DNA of 64,000 nt from Oceanisphaera profunda. Lineage in GTDB: Bacteria; Pseudomonadota; Gammaproteobacteria; Enterobacterales; Aeromonadaceae. Position 1 is the first letter of the stretch. Every line of letters begins with the position of its first letter. This document shows positions 9,360 to 18,626 of the stretch, in pieces. Made by a program: the position numbers and the translations under genes. The DNA lies in the NCBI RefSeq assembly GCF_002157895.1, contig NZ_CP021377.1, positions 744,001 through 808,000 of the forward strand. Direction: 5' to 3'. The notes under the pieces were generated by a model, which was not told the origin of the DNA, searched no databases, and saw only the letters and a program-made list of their open reading frames with translations.

Positions 9360-11315
9360 TTAGTAATAAGTTGCCGCTCCAACTTGTTGCGTTAAATGCT
9401 GGAACACTCTGGGTGGCTCACCCGCCGCTAACTGCGTTTTTAACTGCTCTACTGCGGGGGCTTTAAACAATTTTTCATGCGGATATTCCAACTGTAATCG
9501 AGCAACTAGAGTATCAGCGGCTTTACCCTTTTCTACCACTAACGGCCCTGCCGCCAGCTCTTCGCTAGCAAACTTCTCAGTAGCAAACTTTTCTGCCGCA
9601 AATAAGGCCACCACATGGTTATGCAACAGCGTGGTACGTGGCAAACGAGCAATCACAGGGGTCGACCACTCTAAATAGGCTTGAATAGCCGCTGCGTCTT
9701 GCTCAGCCAAAGCCACTTTTAACACCCCGCTATGGCGATATAACGCCTGGCGATCACGCCAAAACCAAGGGTTCCACACCCTATCTAACCGCAGGTGCTC
9801 ACTAAACTGCCCACGCTGATATTGAGTTAACTGATACGCAGTTTGCAGCCCTGTCGCCATATACACCACCATAGCGCACCCAACTAACAACAACCCCACT
9901 CTCACAGCAGATTTTTTTGTCAGTTTAGCCTTAGCACTTACCCCTTCACCCTTCACCCTTAACACTTCACTGTTCTTGGTAACCCCTTCACTCTTAACCC
10001 TTAACACTTCACCCGCACAACTATCAAAATACCACAGCAGCACTAACAACCAAACCCAATGAACTGCAGAATGCCCTAACGGATATTCCGACATTAAATG
10101 GGCAAAAAGCGGCAAACATAGGGCAATCATGGCTAACCGCTCACCGGCACTTAGCCGCCAACCTACTCGCAATACGCCCCACGCTAGCAGCAGCCACGCC
10201 AGCAGAGTGATCACGCCACCTTCTACCCACCACATTAAAATTTCATTATGGGGGTGAGCTAAATTACCCGGCATTGCAGGTACTGCGCCACTTGTGGCCA
10301 ACAAGCGCCCAGCCTCCGCATAATAAGCGGGCTCAAACTGGCCATAGCCCACACCGAGCCATAAATTCTGGACAATCAGCCCTAAGGTAGTACGCCAAAT
10401 TTCATAACGCACACCCAACTCGCCATATACGGCCAACGCACGACGGTGTAAATCAAAATGCACCAATAACGCCAGTCCTGCACCGGCACCACATAGCACT
10501 AAGGCTAACAACACACCACGCTGTAAGCGGTTGGTCAAACGCATCCAACACACCGGTAATAACAAACACAATCCTGCCAGCAAGCTATATAAGCCAGCAC
10601 GACTTTGCAGTAACACTACCAACACCAAGCCTGCCACAGCGACCACCGTGCACCACAACCACCAGCGCCAATGGCCACGTCCCGTCTCGCCTGAACGGCT
10701 CACCAACAAATACAACGCCAGCAATACACCCGATCCCACAAAGCTAGACATCACATTACGTTGCATAAAAATACCGTAAGGGAAGCGTACCTTGGTGTTA
10801 AACATAAACCAGTTATCTGCAGGTAATACAAAAAATTGCACTAGCCCAAAGCCAATTTGCACCGTGGCCAGCATTAACAAAGTGCACAGCAAAAAATGCC
10901 GTTGCTCGGTGTTAAAACGACACTGCTGTAATAACCAAAACAACAGCACGCCTACCGTTAACGCCAGCAAACGCGGCAGCGCCTGCCAATAGGCTGCACT
11001 TGACTCGTAAATAACTAGATACCGGAGCGAGCCCGGCATGACGGCAGAAGAAAACAATGCAAACAACCACGGTAGCCACAACACCAAAGTAGCCAGGGCA
11101 AAGCACCGTCCTAACTCACTGTGGTATATCTCACCTTGCAACACTTTGGATCCGACAATAAACACCAAACCCACAAATAACCAAGTAATAGCATTAAACG
11201 GCAGGTCTAAATCACTACCGCCTAGGTGATGAATAAATACATGCTGGCCAACCAAAGCCCAAATAAAAAAAAGGGCCAGCACCCCACGGCCCGGCCCCTG
11301 AAAAATTCTATTCAT
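9360..11315 (-). CDS. O-antigen ligase / PglL-type oligosaccharyltransferase (Wzy_C family)
   Basis: A polytopic membrane protein of 651 residues with about a dozen hydrophobic segments and a large periplasmic loop containing LAHPHNEILMWWVEGG, the conserved His motif of WaaL/PglL/Wzy_C enzymes that transfer undecaprenyl-linked glycan to lipid A-core or to protein. The C-terminal ~190 residues (TGLQTAYQLTQYQRGQFSEHL onwards) resemble the extra domain of PglL-type enzymes more than classical WaaL. Between the last membrane segments, residues about 433-462 are heptad-repeat coded (EVLRVKS, EGVTKNS, EVLRVKG, EGV). It lies after pgi and galE on the same strand. Ligase versus protein glycosylation cannot be settled from sequence alone. 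Confidence 0.82.
   Translation of the reverse strand: MNRIFQGPGRGVLALFFIWALVGQHVFIHHLGGSDLDLPFNAITWLFVGLVFIVGSKVLQGEIYHSELGRCFALATLVLWLPWLFALFSSAVMPGSLRYLVIYESSAAYWQALPRLLALTVGVLLFWLLQQCRFNTEQRHFLLCTLLMLATVQIGFGLVQFFVLPADNWFMFNTKVRFPYGIFMQRNVMSSFVGSGVLLALYLLVSRSGETGRGHWRWWLWCTVVAVAGLVLVVLLQSRAGLYSLLAGLCLLLPVCWMRLTNRLQRGVLLALVLCGAGAGLALLVHFDLHRRALAVYGELGVRYEIWRTTLGLIVQNLWLGVGYGQFEPAYYAEAGRLLATSGAVPAMPGNLAHPHNEILMWWVEGGVITLLAWLLLAWGVLRVGWRLSAGERLAMIALCLPLFAHLMSEYPLGHSAVHWVWLLVLLWYFDSCAGEVLRVKSEGVTKNSEVLRVKGEGVSAKAKLTKKSAVRVGLLLVGCAMVVYMATGLQTAYQLTQYQRGQFSEHLRLDRVWNPWFWRDRQALYRHSGVLKVALAEQDAAAIQAYLEWSTPVIARLPRTTLLHNHVVALFAAEKFATEKFASEELAAGPLVVEKGKAADTLVARLQLEYPHEKLFKAPAVEQLKTQLAAGEPPRVFQHLTQQVGAATYY
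9935..10013. repeat. Heptad repeat (AGGGTGA/AGTGTTA type) inside the ligase gene
   Basis: On the minus strand about eleven 7-bp units run in phase: AGTGTTA, AGGGTTA, AGAGTGA, AGGGGTT, ACCAAGA, ACAGTGA, AGTGTTA, AGGGTGA, AGGGTGA and relatives. Because 3 x 7 = 21, the protein shows a 7-residue period. The insert keeps the frame. Confidence 0.88.
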
Positions 11316-11335
11316 AAAAACTCCAAAAGCTATTT

Positions 11336-11636
11336 TTTGCCACGGAATACACGGACGTACACGGAAAAATGAAAACTAACAAATTATTGGATAAGACCTT
11401 GTAACCACTCATGCCATATTCACAGTCAGCCTGATGAATACGCATCAACGCTCCGCCCATACTGCTCTTGCAATAGCCGTGGTAAAAATCATTAGTCTTA
11501 TGTCAAACACAGATTCTGGTACCCATCTACTATGATGGGTTACATGTAAACTACACACGATGCCCTGCAGTATTTCTTACCCAAAACAGTTTTTTATTAG
11601 CTTTTTCCGTGTTATTCCGTGTATTCCGTGGCTGAA
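11336..11636. repeat. CACGGAA element with inverted ends (long version)
   Basis: The left arm TTGCCACGGAATACACGG at 11338 and the right arm CCGTGTATTCCGTGGC ending near 11632 are inverted copies. The interior of about 220 bp is longer than in sister elements and carries unrelated sequence. Nothing coding is seen in this 340-bp gap between pgi and the ligase gene. Confidence 0.85.
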
Positions 11637-11657
11637 ATTTTTTAATCTTTAGGCGCT

Positions 11658-13298
11658 TTACCCCCAAAGCTTAATCTGTGCAATCAAGCCTTTGGTGGCA
11701 CTGTCGTGTGCTGTCGTTTCTTCGTCATCTGCTAAGTCGTCTATCAAGCGGGCGGCGAGTTTTTTTCCTAGCTCTACACCCCATTGGTCGAAGCTGTTAA
11801 TGTTCCACAACACGCCCTGTACAAAGGTTTTGTGCTCATACATAGCAATGAGTGCGCCTAAATTATAAGGCGTTAGCTCGTCACACAAAATGGTCGTGCT
11901 GGGTCTATTGCCTTCCATCACCTTATACGGTGCCAGCTTTGCTACCTCGAGAGCACTTAACCCTTCAGCAGTCAGCTCTTTAGCTACTTCGTCATAATCT
12001 TTACCAAAGGCCATGGCTTCGGCTTGAGCCAACATGTTGCCCAGTAACTTGCGATGATGCTCAGGGTAATCGTAACCAGAGCGGGCAAAACCAATAAAAT
12101 CACCGGGTACGACTTGGCTACCTTGGTGCAATAACTGAAAAAATGCATGCTGACCGTTGGTACCCACTTCGCCCCATACAATAGGGCCCGTGTTATAGGC
12201 AATTTTTTCGCCTTGGTTATTTACAGTCTTGCCATTAGATTCCATGTTCAGCTGCTGTAAATAAGCTGGAAAACGCTTTAAGTCATGGCAATACGGGAAC
12301 ACGCCTTCGCTACGCAGCCCCAACACATTAATGTTCCAAATGCTTAGCAGCGCCATCAGTACCGGAATATTTTGCTCAAAGGTGGTATCACGTACATGCT
12401 CGTCCATGGCATGGGCGCCGGCTAGCAACTGCTCAAAACGCTCAAAGCCCAGCGTGAGCGCTATCGGTAAACCAATCGCCGACCACAACGAGAAACGTCC
12501 GCCTACCCAGTCCCAAAACTCAAACATCTGCTCGGCGCCAATACCAAAGGCTTGCACCGCCTTCGCATTAGTCGACACCGCCACAAAATGTTTATTAACG
12601 TGGGTAGCATCGCCGCAAACTGCCAGCAACCAGTCACGTGCCGCATGCGCATTGGTCATGGTTTCGTCAGTCGAAAATGTTTTAGACGACACAATAAACA
12701 AGGTGCGCTCGGCATCCACTTGTTGCAAGACATGAGCTAACTGGGCGCCATCCATATTCGACACAAAATGCGCGCGAATACCTTGATCGTGATAACAAGC
12801 TAAAGCGTCGGTCACCATTGCAGGCCCAAGATCCGAGCCACCAATACCAATATTGACGACATCGGTAATCGTCTTGCCACTAAAACCACACCAGTCGCCG
12901 GCATGCACTTGCTGACAAAACGCTTTAACGCGTGCAAGCTCATGATGCACAAAAGGCACCACATTGGTGCCTTTTAGGTTAACACTGGCATCAGCCGGCA
13001 TCCGTAATGCGGTATGCAAAGCCGCCCGCCCTTCGGTATGGTTAAACAAGTTATCGCCAAACAGTGCTTTAATAGCCGTATGCAGATCCATATCTCGCGC
13101 CAACGCACACAACTGAGCTTTAACCTCAACCGACCAAAGCTGGCGAGAAAAGTCCACTTGCATATGCTCGCCAAACGGCACACTAAACGCAGAAAAGCGG
13201 TTTGCATCTTCTGCAAACCGCTCACTCAAACTTAACATCTGCTCTTGCGCTTTCATCCCCTGCAGCGCCAAAAACGCCGGTTGATCTAACAAACTCAT
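11658..13298 (-). CDS. pgi: Glucose-6-phosphate isomerase
   Basis: Interconverts glucose-6-P and fructose-6-P, feeding both glycolysis and sugar-nucleotide synthesis. With the ATG at 13298 the protein has 546 residues, close to E. coli (549); the open frame further upstream is only the CACGGAA repeat. Visible motifs: VNIGIGGSDLGPAMV, VSSKTFSTDETM, DWVGGRFSLWSAIGLPI, the catalytic Glu/His region MESNGK, and the C-terminal signature SFDQWGVELGKKLA. It is inserted between galE and the ligase gene, as is common in polysaccharide loci. Confidence 0.97.
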   Translation of the reverse strand: MSLLDQPAFLALQGMKAQEQMLSLSERFAEDANRFSAFSVPFGEHMQVDFSRQLWSVEVKAQLCALARDMDLHTAIKALFGDNLFNHTEGRAALHTALRMPADASVNLKGTNVVPFVHHELARVKAFCQQVHAGDWCGFSGKTITDVVNIGIGGSDLGPAMVTDALACYHDQGIRAHFVSNMDGAQLAHVLQQVDAERTLFIVSSKTFSTDETMTNAHAARDWLLAVCGDATHVNKHFVAVSTNAKAVQAFGIGAEQMFEFWDWVGGRFSLWSAIGLPIALTLGFERFEQLLAGAHAMDEHVRDTTFEQNIPVLMALLSIWNINVLGLRSEGVFPYCHDLKRFPAYLQQLNMESNGKTVNNQGEKIAYNTGPIVWGEVGTNGQHAFFQLLHQGSQVVPGDFIGFARSGYDYPEHHRKLLGNMLAQAEAMAFGKDYDEVAKELTAEGLSALEVAKLAPYKVMEGNRPSTTILCDELTPYNLGALIAMYEHKTFVQGVLWNINSFDQWGVELGKKLAARLIDDLADDEETTAHDSATKGLIAQIKLWG

Positions 13299-13336
13299 CC
13301 GCAACTCTCTTCTTATAATTAGACAAAGATCTTCTT

Positions 13337-13486
13337 GGCCACGGAATACACGGAACTGCACGGAAAAGTAAAGACCGACCCAAGTAATTTTTATGGGTAA
13401 GATTTTACACAACAATATGCACTTTTACTCTTATTTTTGCCCTACTCCCGTGTATTCCGCGACTCTCGTAGCAAAGAGACGTGGCA
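13337..13486. repeat. CACGGAA element
   Basis: The left arm GCCACGGAATACACGGAA is complete, followed by the conserved interior TTATGGGTAAGATTTTACA. The right arm ends in a variant, CCGTGTATTCCGCGACTC followed by a short fold-back to GTGGC. It lies directly upstream of pgi. Confidence 0.82.
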
Positions 13487-13513
13487 AAAATATCTTGGCC
13501 TGTAGGTCGGCGG

Positions 13514-13612
13514 TTTTGTAGGCGAACGTTTACTCTCGCATTTCGCCGCAGGCGGAACCGTTATTAACCTTCAACATCAACCCAAAAACCGCGAGAACAA
13601 GTGTTCGCCTAC
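13514..13612. repeat. REP/BIME element of the RAYT-associated family
   Basis: Starts TTTGTAGGCGAACG and ends CGTTCGCCTACAA in inverse orientation (as GTGTTCGCCTACAA), enclosing CTCGCATTTCGCC and a GGCGGAACC motif. It is the same family as the units around the RAYT gene at 49.8 kb, some 36 kb away. Confidence 0.82.
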
Positions 13613-13627
13613 AAAAGACCCGAAAAT

Positions 13628-13677
13628 TAATGAGTGTTGAGTTTTAACTCAAAACCAAAAACTCACAACTCAACACT
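13628..13677. repeat. Heptad repeat, fold-back pair
   Basis: TGAGTGT-TGAGTTT on one strand faces ACTCACA-ACTCAAC-ACT on the other, so the stretch can fold into a hairpin. It sits just past the galE stop codon. Confidence 0.7.
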
Positions 13678-13692
13678 GCACGAGGCTTCGCG

Positions 13693-14703
13693 CTAAAAAC
13701 CGTTCGGGTTCTGCTGCTGCCAGCGCCAGGCGTCTACCATCATTTGTTCTAGGCCGCGTTCTGCTTGCCAGCCTAGTTCGGCTAACGCTTTAGCAGGGTC
13801 AGCCCAGCACTCGGCTATATCGCCCGGGCGACGCGGCCCGATGTTAAACGGCACGGGTTTACCACTCGCCTGCTCAAAGGCTTTCACCATTTGTAACACT
13901 GAATAACCCTGCCCGGTGCCCAGATTATAAATGCTTACACCTGCATGTTCTGCAATGCGGTTTAGCGCTTTAAGATGCCCCAAAGCCAAATCCACTACAT
14001 GAATGTAATCACGCACACCGGTGCCATCTGTGGTTGCGTAATCGTCACCAAATACCGCCAGCGCTTTTAATCGGCCCACGGCTACTTGAGAAATATACGG
14101 CAACAGGTTGTTAGGAATACCGTTAGGATCTTCACCAATCAAACCCGATTCATGGGCACCCACCGGGTTAAAGTAGCGCAGCAAGGCGATCGACCAACGC
14201 TCGTCTGATTGAGCCAAGTCTTGCAGCATTTTTTCTACCATCAGCTTGGATGTACCATACGGATTAGTAGTACCACCCACCGCAAAGTCTTCGGTAATCG
14301 GCATCTGCTGTGGCTCGCCATACACAGTGGCTGACGAGCTAAACACCAGCTTGAATACACCCGCTTTTTGCATGGCATTCACCAGCACCAAGGTACCGTT
14401 TACGTTGTTATCGTAATAACGCAGCGGCTGTTCAATACTCTCGCCCACGGCTTTTAGACCAGCAAAATGCACTACCGCATCAATATTGTGCTCGCTGAAT
14501 AAGGTATCGAGCAAAGCCGCATCGCGAATATCGCCCTCAATAAATTCCGGCTGCTTGCCGGTGATGTTGGCCACCCGGCGCAACGACTCTGGTGAGGCAT
14601 TACACAAATTATCCAGCACCAGCACCTGCTGGCCATCGTTTAGTAGCTCAACCAACGTATGTGAGCCAATATAACCCGCACCACCCGTTACCAAAATTGT
14701 CAT
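13693..14703 (-). CDS. galE: UDP-glucose 4-epimerase
   Basis: Interconverts UDP-Glc and UDP-Gal. 336 residues with the ATG at 14703 ([17 protein letters not shown]); the upstream in-frame extension is repeat-derived. Motifs: the NAD-binding glycine loop, [11 protein letters not shown] (catalytic Ser) and [11 protein letters not shown] (YxxxK). Near-universal length for GalE. Supplies UDP-Gal for the neighbouring glycosyltransferases. It is flanked on both sides by repeats, so it probably has its own transcription start or relies on read-through. Confidence 0.97.
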   Translation of the reverse strand: MTILVTGGAGYIGSHTLVELLNDGQQVLVLDNLCNASPESLRRVANITGKQPEFIEGDIRDAALLDTLFSEHNIDAVVHFAGLKAVGESIEQPLRYYDNNVNGTLVLVNAMQKAGVFKLVFSSSATVYGEPQQMPITEDFAVGGTTNPYGTSKLMVEKMLQDLAQSDERWSIALLRYFNPVGAHESGLIGEDPNGIPNNLLPYISQVAVGRLKALAVFGDDYATTDGTGVRDYIHVVDLALGHLKALNRIAEHAGVSIYNLGTGQGYSVLQMVKAFEQASGKPVPFNIGPRRPGDIAECWADPAKALAELGWQAERGLEQMMVDAWRWQQQNPNGF

Positions 14704-14736
14704 TTGTTTACCTCTTATAAGACTTAAGACATTTCT

Positions 14737-14805
14737 CGCCACGGAATACACGGAAGCGCACGGAAAAGTAATAACCAAATCAATGAAATCTTATGGGTAA
14801 GACCA
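14737..14805. repeat. CACGGAA element, left half only
   Basis: GCCACGGAATACACGGAAGC plus the interior ATCTTATGGGTAAGA, then broken off without a right arm. It overlaps the region immediately upstream of galE. Confidence 0.75.
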
Positions 14806-14837
14806 AGCCTTTCGAGCTACGGTAAGCTTTCGGCTTT

Positions 14838-14955
14838 CTCTTTGCCGTCATACTGGTATCTCGCTCTTGTTTCTAAAGACTAAAACGAGATCCTGATGTT
14901 CATCAGGAAGACGGCTTAAGGGCGAGATCCTGACGTGCGTCACGATGACGGCTGT
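14838..14955. repeat. Palindromic ATCCTGA...TCAGGAT repeat
   Basis: One degenerate unit: ATACTGGTATCTCG arm, then GATCCTGATGTTCATCAGGA, then GATCCTGACGTGCGTCACGA with a broken arm, ending GATGACGGC. Confidence 0.78.
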
Positions 14956-15058
14956 TTTAACCCAATAAGAGCCCTTTTCGCACTTATCCCATCTTAATAG
15001 CAAAGATGTCTTTAGATTTTGGCGCTGGGAGCTAGGCGCAGGCTTATCACTCAACAAT

Positions 15059-15091
15059 GGATTGCCGCGTCGCTGCACTCCTCGCAATGAA
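15059..15091. repeat. Small palindrome at the 3' side of IS110 copy A
   Basis: Outer arms ATTGC and GCAAT enclose CGCGTCGCTGCACTCCTC. The same 32-bp sequence with one change (15073 C to T) flanks IS110 copy B at 62861-62892, but on the 5' side of that element. Such REP-like palindromes are known targets of IS110-family elements. Confidence 0.75.
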
Positions 15092-15103
15092 CTGTGCTTT
15101 TTT

Positions 15104-16057
15104 TCAAGCAAATTCTGGTGAATAGGCTGTTTTTTTAGTTGCCACTGCAAATGCTTGTCTAAGCAGTTTATGTGCGATGGCGATGCTAATGACTTTAGCT
15201 GGCTTGCCTAATGCTTGAAGTCGTTCATACAAAGCCACGCAGGATGGATTGCATTTTCTTGCTGTCCAGCTGCATAGATACAGCAGTTGACGTAGCCGGC
15301 CTTGCCCCATTTTGGCGATGCCACCTCGCCCTCTAACAGAGCTGCCAGATTCGTAAGTCGTGGGGCTTACGCCTACATAAGCGCTGAGCTGTTTAATACT
15401 AATAAACTTAGTAAATCCACCCGTAGATATAATCAACTGAGTCGCTGTTTTACTACCGATTGAGGGAATACTGTTGAGTAGCTTATACAACTCAGCAAAA
15501 TGCTTTTTTACTTGTTTTTCCAAGTGCGCTTCGCACTCTGTAATGTCCTGTTTAAGTTGCTCTTTGCGCCTTAAAAACTGCCTGTCTACCATTGCACTTC
15601 TGACCACTAAGTAGCTCTGTGCATGCCCACGATTAGACAAGCGTGTCATGTCTTCAGTGAGGTCGTCTAGCCAGCCTTAAGCGACTTTCAGCTCTTGTAT
15701 GTGGTGAGGCTCAGGCTTCCAGAGCATAAACTCCACGCTTTCGCCGTAGCTCAAAATCAAGCTTGCATCAGCGGTGTCTGTTTTAACGCGAGACAGCCTC
15801 ATTTGCCCATAGCGCTTAATTACTAACGGGTTTATCACCGCCACGTTACGCTCGGTTTCAAAGAGCGTGACAGCTAAGCGAGCATGATAAACGCCCGTGG
15901 CTTCCATCACGTAAATTGCGTCTGCTGGCGTGGCCTTCATAAGCTGATTTATTCCACTAGCAGTGGAGTCAAAGCGCTGAGTTTTAATGCGGTCATTTTC
16001 TTTCCAGGCAATATCAAACCAGTCTTTGCTAACATCTATACCTACAACCACTTTCAT
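15104..16057 (-). pseudogene. IS110-family transposase (DEDD), premature stop
   Basis: A 318-codon frame. The N-terminal RuvC-like domain begins MKVVVGIDVSKDWFDIAWKE (first catalytic Asp in GIDVSK), with MEATGVYH and RVKTDTADASLI following. The C-terminal Transposase_20 part shows IPSIGSKTATQLI, SAYVGVSPTTYESG and the conserved KPAKVISIAIAHKLL helix. Copy B reads GCG CAA where this copy reads GCT TAA (about 15676-15681), giving an in-frame stop after ELKVA at residue 126. Otherwise the frame is open throughout, so the damage is a nonsense change, not a frameshift. Confidence 0.9.
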
Positions 16058-16154
16058 TCTTGTTTCTCCTGTTGCACATACCGGTGCTTAAGCAGTTTCA
16101 GCAATCCTAAATACGAGGTCTTAGCCTCAATGAACTGTTCGAAATTTACTTAAA

Positions 16155-16226
16155 CAAGAGAGGGCGGCTATCATTGCGAACAGTCTTCAAAGACTAAAGA
16201 CAAATAAAGCCTCAGCCCCTCTCTTT
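16155..16226 (-). ncRNA. Candidate IS110 bridge-type RNA, copy A
   Basis: Upstream of the transposase start, AAGAGAGGG and CCCTCTCTT pair to close a ~70-nt structure. Inside is a smaller hairpin around GTCTTTGAAGAC-like sequence; copy B has the perfect palindrome GTCTTTAAAGAC. IS110 elements are known to encode such RNA in their non-coding end. Assignment here is by position and fold only. Confidence 0.42.
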
Positions 16227-16280
16227 TGGTTGTTGGATTATACGTCTATAACCAACAGGGAAAGCATAGGAAGACAGACC

Positions 16281-16603
16281 TCAACATTCAACATTCAACA
16301 TTCAACATTCAACATTCAACATTCAACATTCAACATTCAACATTCAACATTCAACATTCAACATTCAACATTCAACATTCAACATTCAACATTCAACATT
16401 CAAAAACATTCAACATTCAACATTCAACATTCAACATTCAACATTCAACATTCAACATTCAACATTCAACATTCAACATTCAACATTCAACATTCAACAT
16501 TCAACATTCAACATTCAACATTCAACATTCAACATTCAACATTCAACATTCAACATTCAACATTCAACATTCAACATTCAACATTCAACATTCAACATTC
16601 AAC
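16281..16603. repeat. (ATTCAAC)45 heptad tandem array
   Basis: Forty-five consecutive 7-bp units ATTCAAC: 16 perfect units, one expanded unit (ATTCAAAAAC at 16398-16407, three extra A), then 28 perfect units. Both long open frames that cross it merely repeat FNIQHST and are not genes. It begins about 6 bp beyond IS110 copy A and ends 34 bp before the wbpM stop codon. Near-perfect identity over 323 bp implies recent expansion or homogenisation. Confidence 0.98.
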
Positions 16604-16636
16604 ACTATTTAACCATCTTCCGTGGCAAAAATAGGC

Positions 16637-18610
16637 TTAAGCTAATGTTACTTCTTGCTTTTCACTTAACACTAAACATTCATCACTCAACACTGCTTTT
16701 TCAGCTCGGCGCTTCTCTTGCCCTTCCCGCCAAACCAAATCACATATCCCATCTTGGGGGTTAAACGCGGCAGGTGCACTGAGCAATAACTCACGAATTT
16801 TAGGTTGATCGTAGGCTTCGCAGGCCGTATTCAGCGCAGTTAACAGGCTGAGCATTTCATCCCAGGGCAAGAACACTTCATTCGCAGTGCGAATGCGCGG
16901 GTGTGCGGTAGTCGATTCATCGCCCCCTATTAGCAGCTCTTCATACAATTTTTCGCCAGGGCGCAGGCCGGTCACTTTGATCTCAATATCGCCTTTAGGG
17001 TTGGTTTGAGTTTTTTCTTCATAGCCCATTAAGCGGATCATCTTGCGCGCTAAATCAATAATGCGCACCGGCTCGCCCATGTCTAACACAAACACATCAC
17101 CGCCCTTACCCATGGCGCCGGCTTGGATCACCAACTGCGCAGCCTCGGGTATGGTCATAAAGTAACGGGTAATATCTTCATGGGTTAAGGTGATAGGCCC
17201 ACCGCCACGGATCTGGCGTTTAAACAACGGCACTACCGAGCCAGAAGAACCCAACACGTTACCAAAACGCACCATGCAAAAACGGGTGTTGTTTTGGCGT
17301 AATGCTAAGCCTTGTAACACCAGTTCTGCCAAGCGCTTACTGGTACCCATTACGTTAGTCGGCCTAACGGCTTTATCGGTAGAAATAAGTACAAAGGTTT
17401 CAACGCCACAGTTAATGGCGGCTTCGCCAGCGCGCCAAGTGCCAAACACATTATTGCGCACCCCTTCTACTACGTTGTATTCCACCAGCGGTACGTGCTT
17501 GCAGGCGGCGGCGTGATACACAGTTTGCACTTTAAAGGCATTCATGACCGCTTCTAAGCGATTTTGCCGTTGTACCGAGGCCATTACTGGCACTATGCGT
17601 ATCTTACAATCTTTTTCACGACACCAATTCGTCAACTCTTGGTCAATTTGGTAGAGCACAAACTCAGAGGTTTCAAACAACACCAAAGTACTCGGCTGCT
17701 GTTGCACAATTTGCCGACATAGCTCAGAACCAATAGAGCCACCGGCGCCGGTCACCATCACTACTTTGTTACGAATATTGGCGGCAATCAGCTCGGCAAA
17801 CGGTTCAACCGGATCACGGCCTAATAAGTCTTCTATGCTCACTTCGTGCAGTTCACTCACCTTAGATTTACCGCTGACTAAATCGGCAATGCCAGGAATA
17901 GTTAGCATTTCTACCGATAAACCATCCAAGCTTTCTACAATGTCTCGGCGACGTTGGCGAGAAATACTCGGCATGGCCAATAACAACTTGCGCGCACCAA
18001 AGCGGGCCACCAACTGTGGCAATTCACTCGCTGAAAACACGGTTAGCCCATGCAACATGGCACGCTGCAAGTTAGGGTTATCATCCACAAACGCCACCGC
18101 TCTATACTCATTACCAATTTGCATACTGGTATAAAGCTGGCGACCAGACGAACCCGCACCGTAGATAATCACCGGTATTTTTAATTTTTTAGTGCTCTGA
18201 CTATAAAGAGCACGGGCCAAGGTGCGTGCCCCGCCACATAACAGCAAGGCGAAGGCACAATAAATAATGGGTACGGTGCGCGGTAAAAACACATCTAAAT
18301 AATAGGCGACTAATACCATGGCAACCGCAGACAATACAGTGCCTAAAAACATGGTCACAATAGCGTGATAACCCAAATAGCGCAGCACGGCCCTATACAG
18401 CCCCAAACGCACAAAGCACACTAAGGTAACGGGTATGGTTGCCAGCAACACCAGCCAATGTGAACCCGAGCCCAGCATGGTTACTTCTTCTAGCCGCAAT
18501 ATAAATGCCGCCCAAAAGGCCACGCTAATAAAGAGTGCATCTAGCAACAGGCTAATAATACGCTTGATAGAGCGAGGTTGTTTAAATAACCATCTAATGG
18601 CGTCATTCAT
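16637..18610 (-). CDS. Membrane-bound nucleotide-sugar 4,6-dehydratase (WbpM/PglF family)
   Basis: Converts UDP-GlcNAc to the UDP-4-keto-6-deoxy sugar, first step to bacillosamine-, QuiNAc- or FucNAc-type residues. 657 residues: four membrane segments in the first ~115, a CoA-binding-like domain (IYGAGSSGRQLY), then the catalytic SDR domain (VMVTGAGGSIGSELCRQI near 287, LISTDKAVRPTNVMGTSKR). The C-terminus after REGQEKRR reads AVLSDECLVLSEKQEVTLA and is coded by heptad-like DNA (16660-16695), so the original tail was replaced or extended. It forms a pathway set with the DegT aminotransferase, GNAT, ATP-grasp and phosphoglycosyl transferase upstream. Confidence 0.93.
   Translation of the reverse strand: MNDAIRWLFKQPRSIKRIISLLLDALFISVAFWAAFILRLEEVTMLGSGSHWLVLLATIPVTLVCFVRLGLYRAVLRYLGYHAIVTMFLGTVLSAVAMVLVAYYLDVFLPRTVPIIYCAFALLLCGGARTLARALYSQSTKKLKIPVIIYGAGSSGRQLYTSMQIGNEYRAVAFVDDNPNLQRAMLHGLTVFSASELPQLVARFGARKLLLAMPSISRQRRRDIVESLDGLSVEMLTIPGIADLVSGKSKVSELHEVSIEDLLGRDPVEPFAELIAANIRNKVVMVTGAGGSIGSELCRQIVQQQPSTLVLFETSEFVLYQIDQELTNWCREKDCKIRIVPVMASVQRQNRLEAVMNAFKVQTVYHAAACKHVPLVEYNVVEGVRNNVFGTWRAGEAAINCGVETFVLISTDKAVRPTNVMGTSKRLAELVLQGLALRQNNTRFCMVRFGNVLGSSGSVVPLFKRQIRGGGPITLTHEDITRYFMTIPEAAQLVIQAGAMGKGGDVFVLDMGEPVRIIDLARKMIRLMGYEEKTQTNPKGDIEIKVTGLRPGEKLYEELLIGGDESTTAHPRIRTANEVFLPWDEMLSLLTALNTACEAYDQPKIRELLLSAPAAFNPQDGICDLVWREGQEKRRAEKAVLSDECLVLSEKQEVTLA
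16660..16695. repeat. Heptad repeat inside the 3' end of the wbpM-like gene
   Basis: Units TTCACTT, AACACTA, AACATTC, ATCACTC, AACACTG run in 7-bp phase and encode the last ~20 residues of the dehydratase. They lie 57 bp from the 45-unit array. Confidence 0.78.
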
Positions 18611-18626
18611 TTAACTCGTACCTCGT

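Larger units (their letters stand above)
15092..16275 (-). mobile_element. IS110-family insertion sequence, copy A (degenerate)
   Basis: The upstream limit is set by where identity with copy B (62900 onward) stops, at GTCTTCCTATGCTTTCCC (16258-16275 on the minus strand). The lower limit is placed at the flanking palindrome and is uncertain by tens of bases. The element lacks clear terminal inverted repeats, as is normal for IS110. It holds a transposase pseudogene and ~220 bp of upstream non-coding sequence. Confidence 0.75.

Noticed and set aside
14704-14778. N-terminal extensions of galE, pgi and ung ([13 protein letters not shown] type)
   Set aside because: These extensions are CACGGAA element sequence; family alignment and ribosome sites support the internal ATGs at 14703, 13298 and 51236.
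16281-16603. Possible CRISPR array
   Set aside because: Units are contiguous 7-bp repeats with no spacers, and no cas gene is present.
16226-16634. Two long plus-strand open frames consisting of repeated FNIQHST
   Set aside because: They are translations of the ATTCAAC array; no start signals, and all frames of a C-rich 7-mer tandem stay open.
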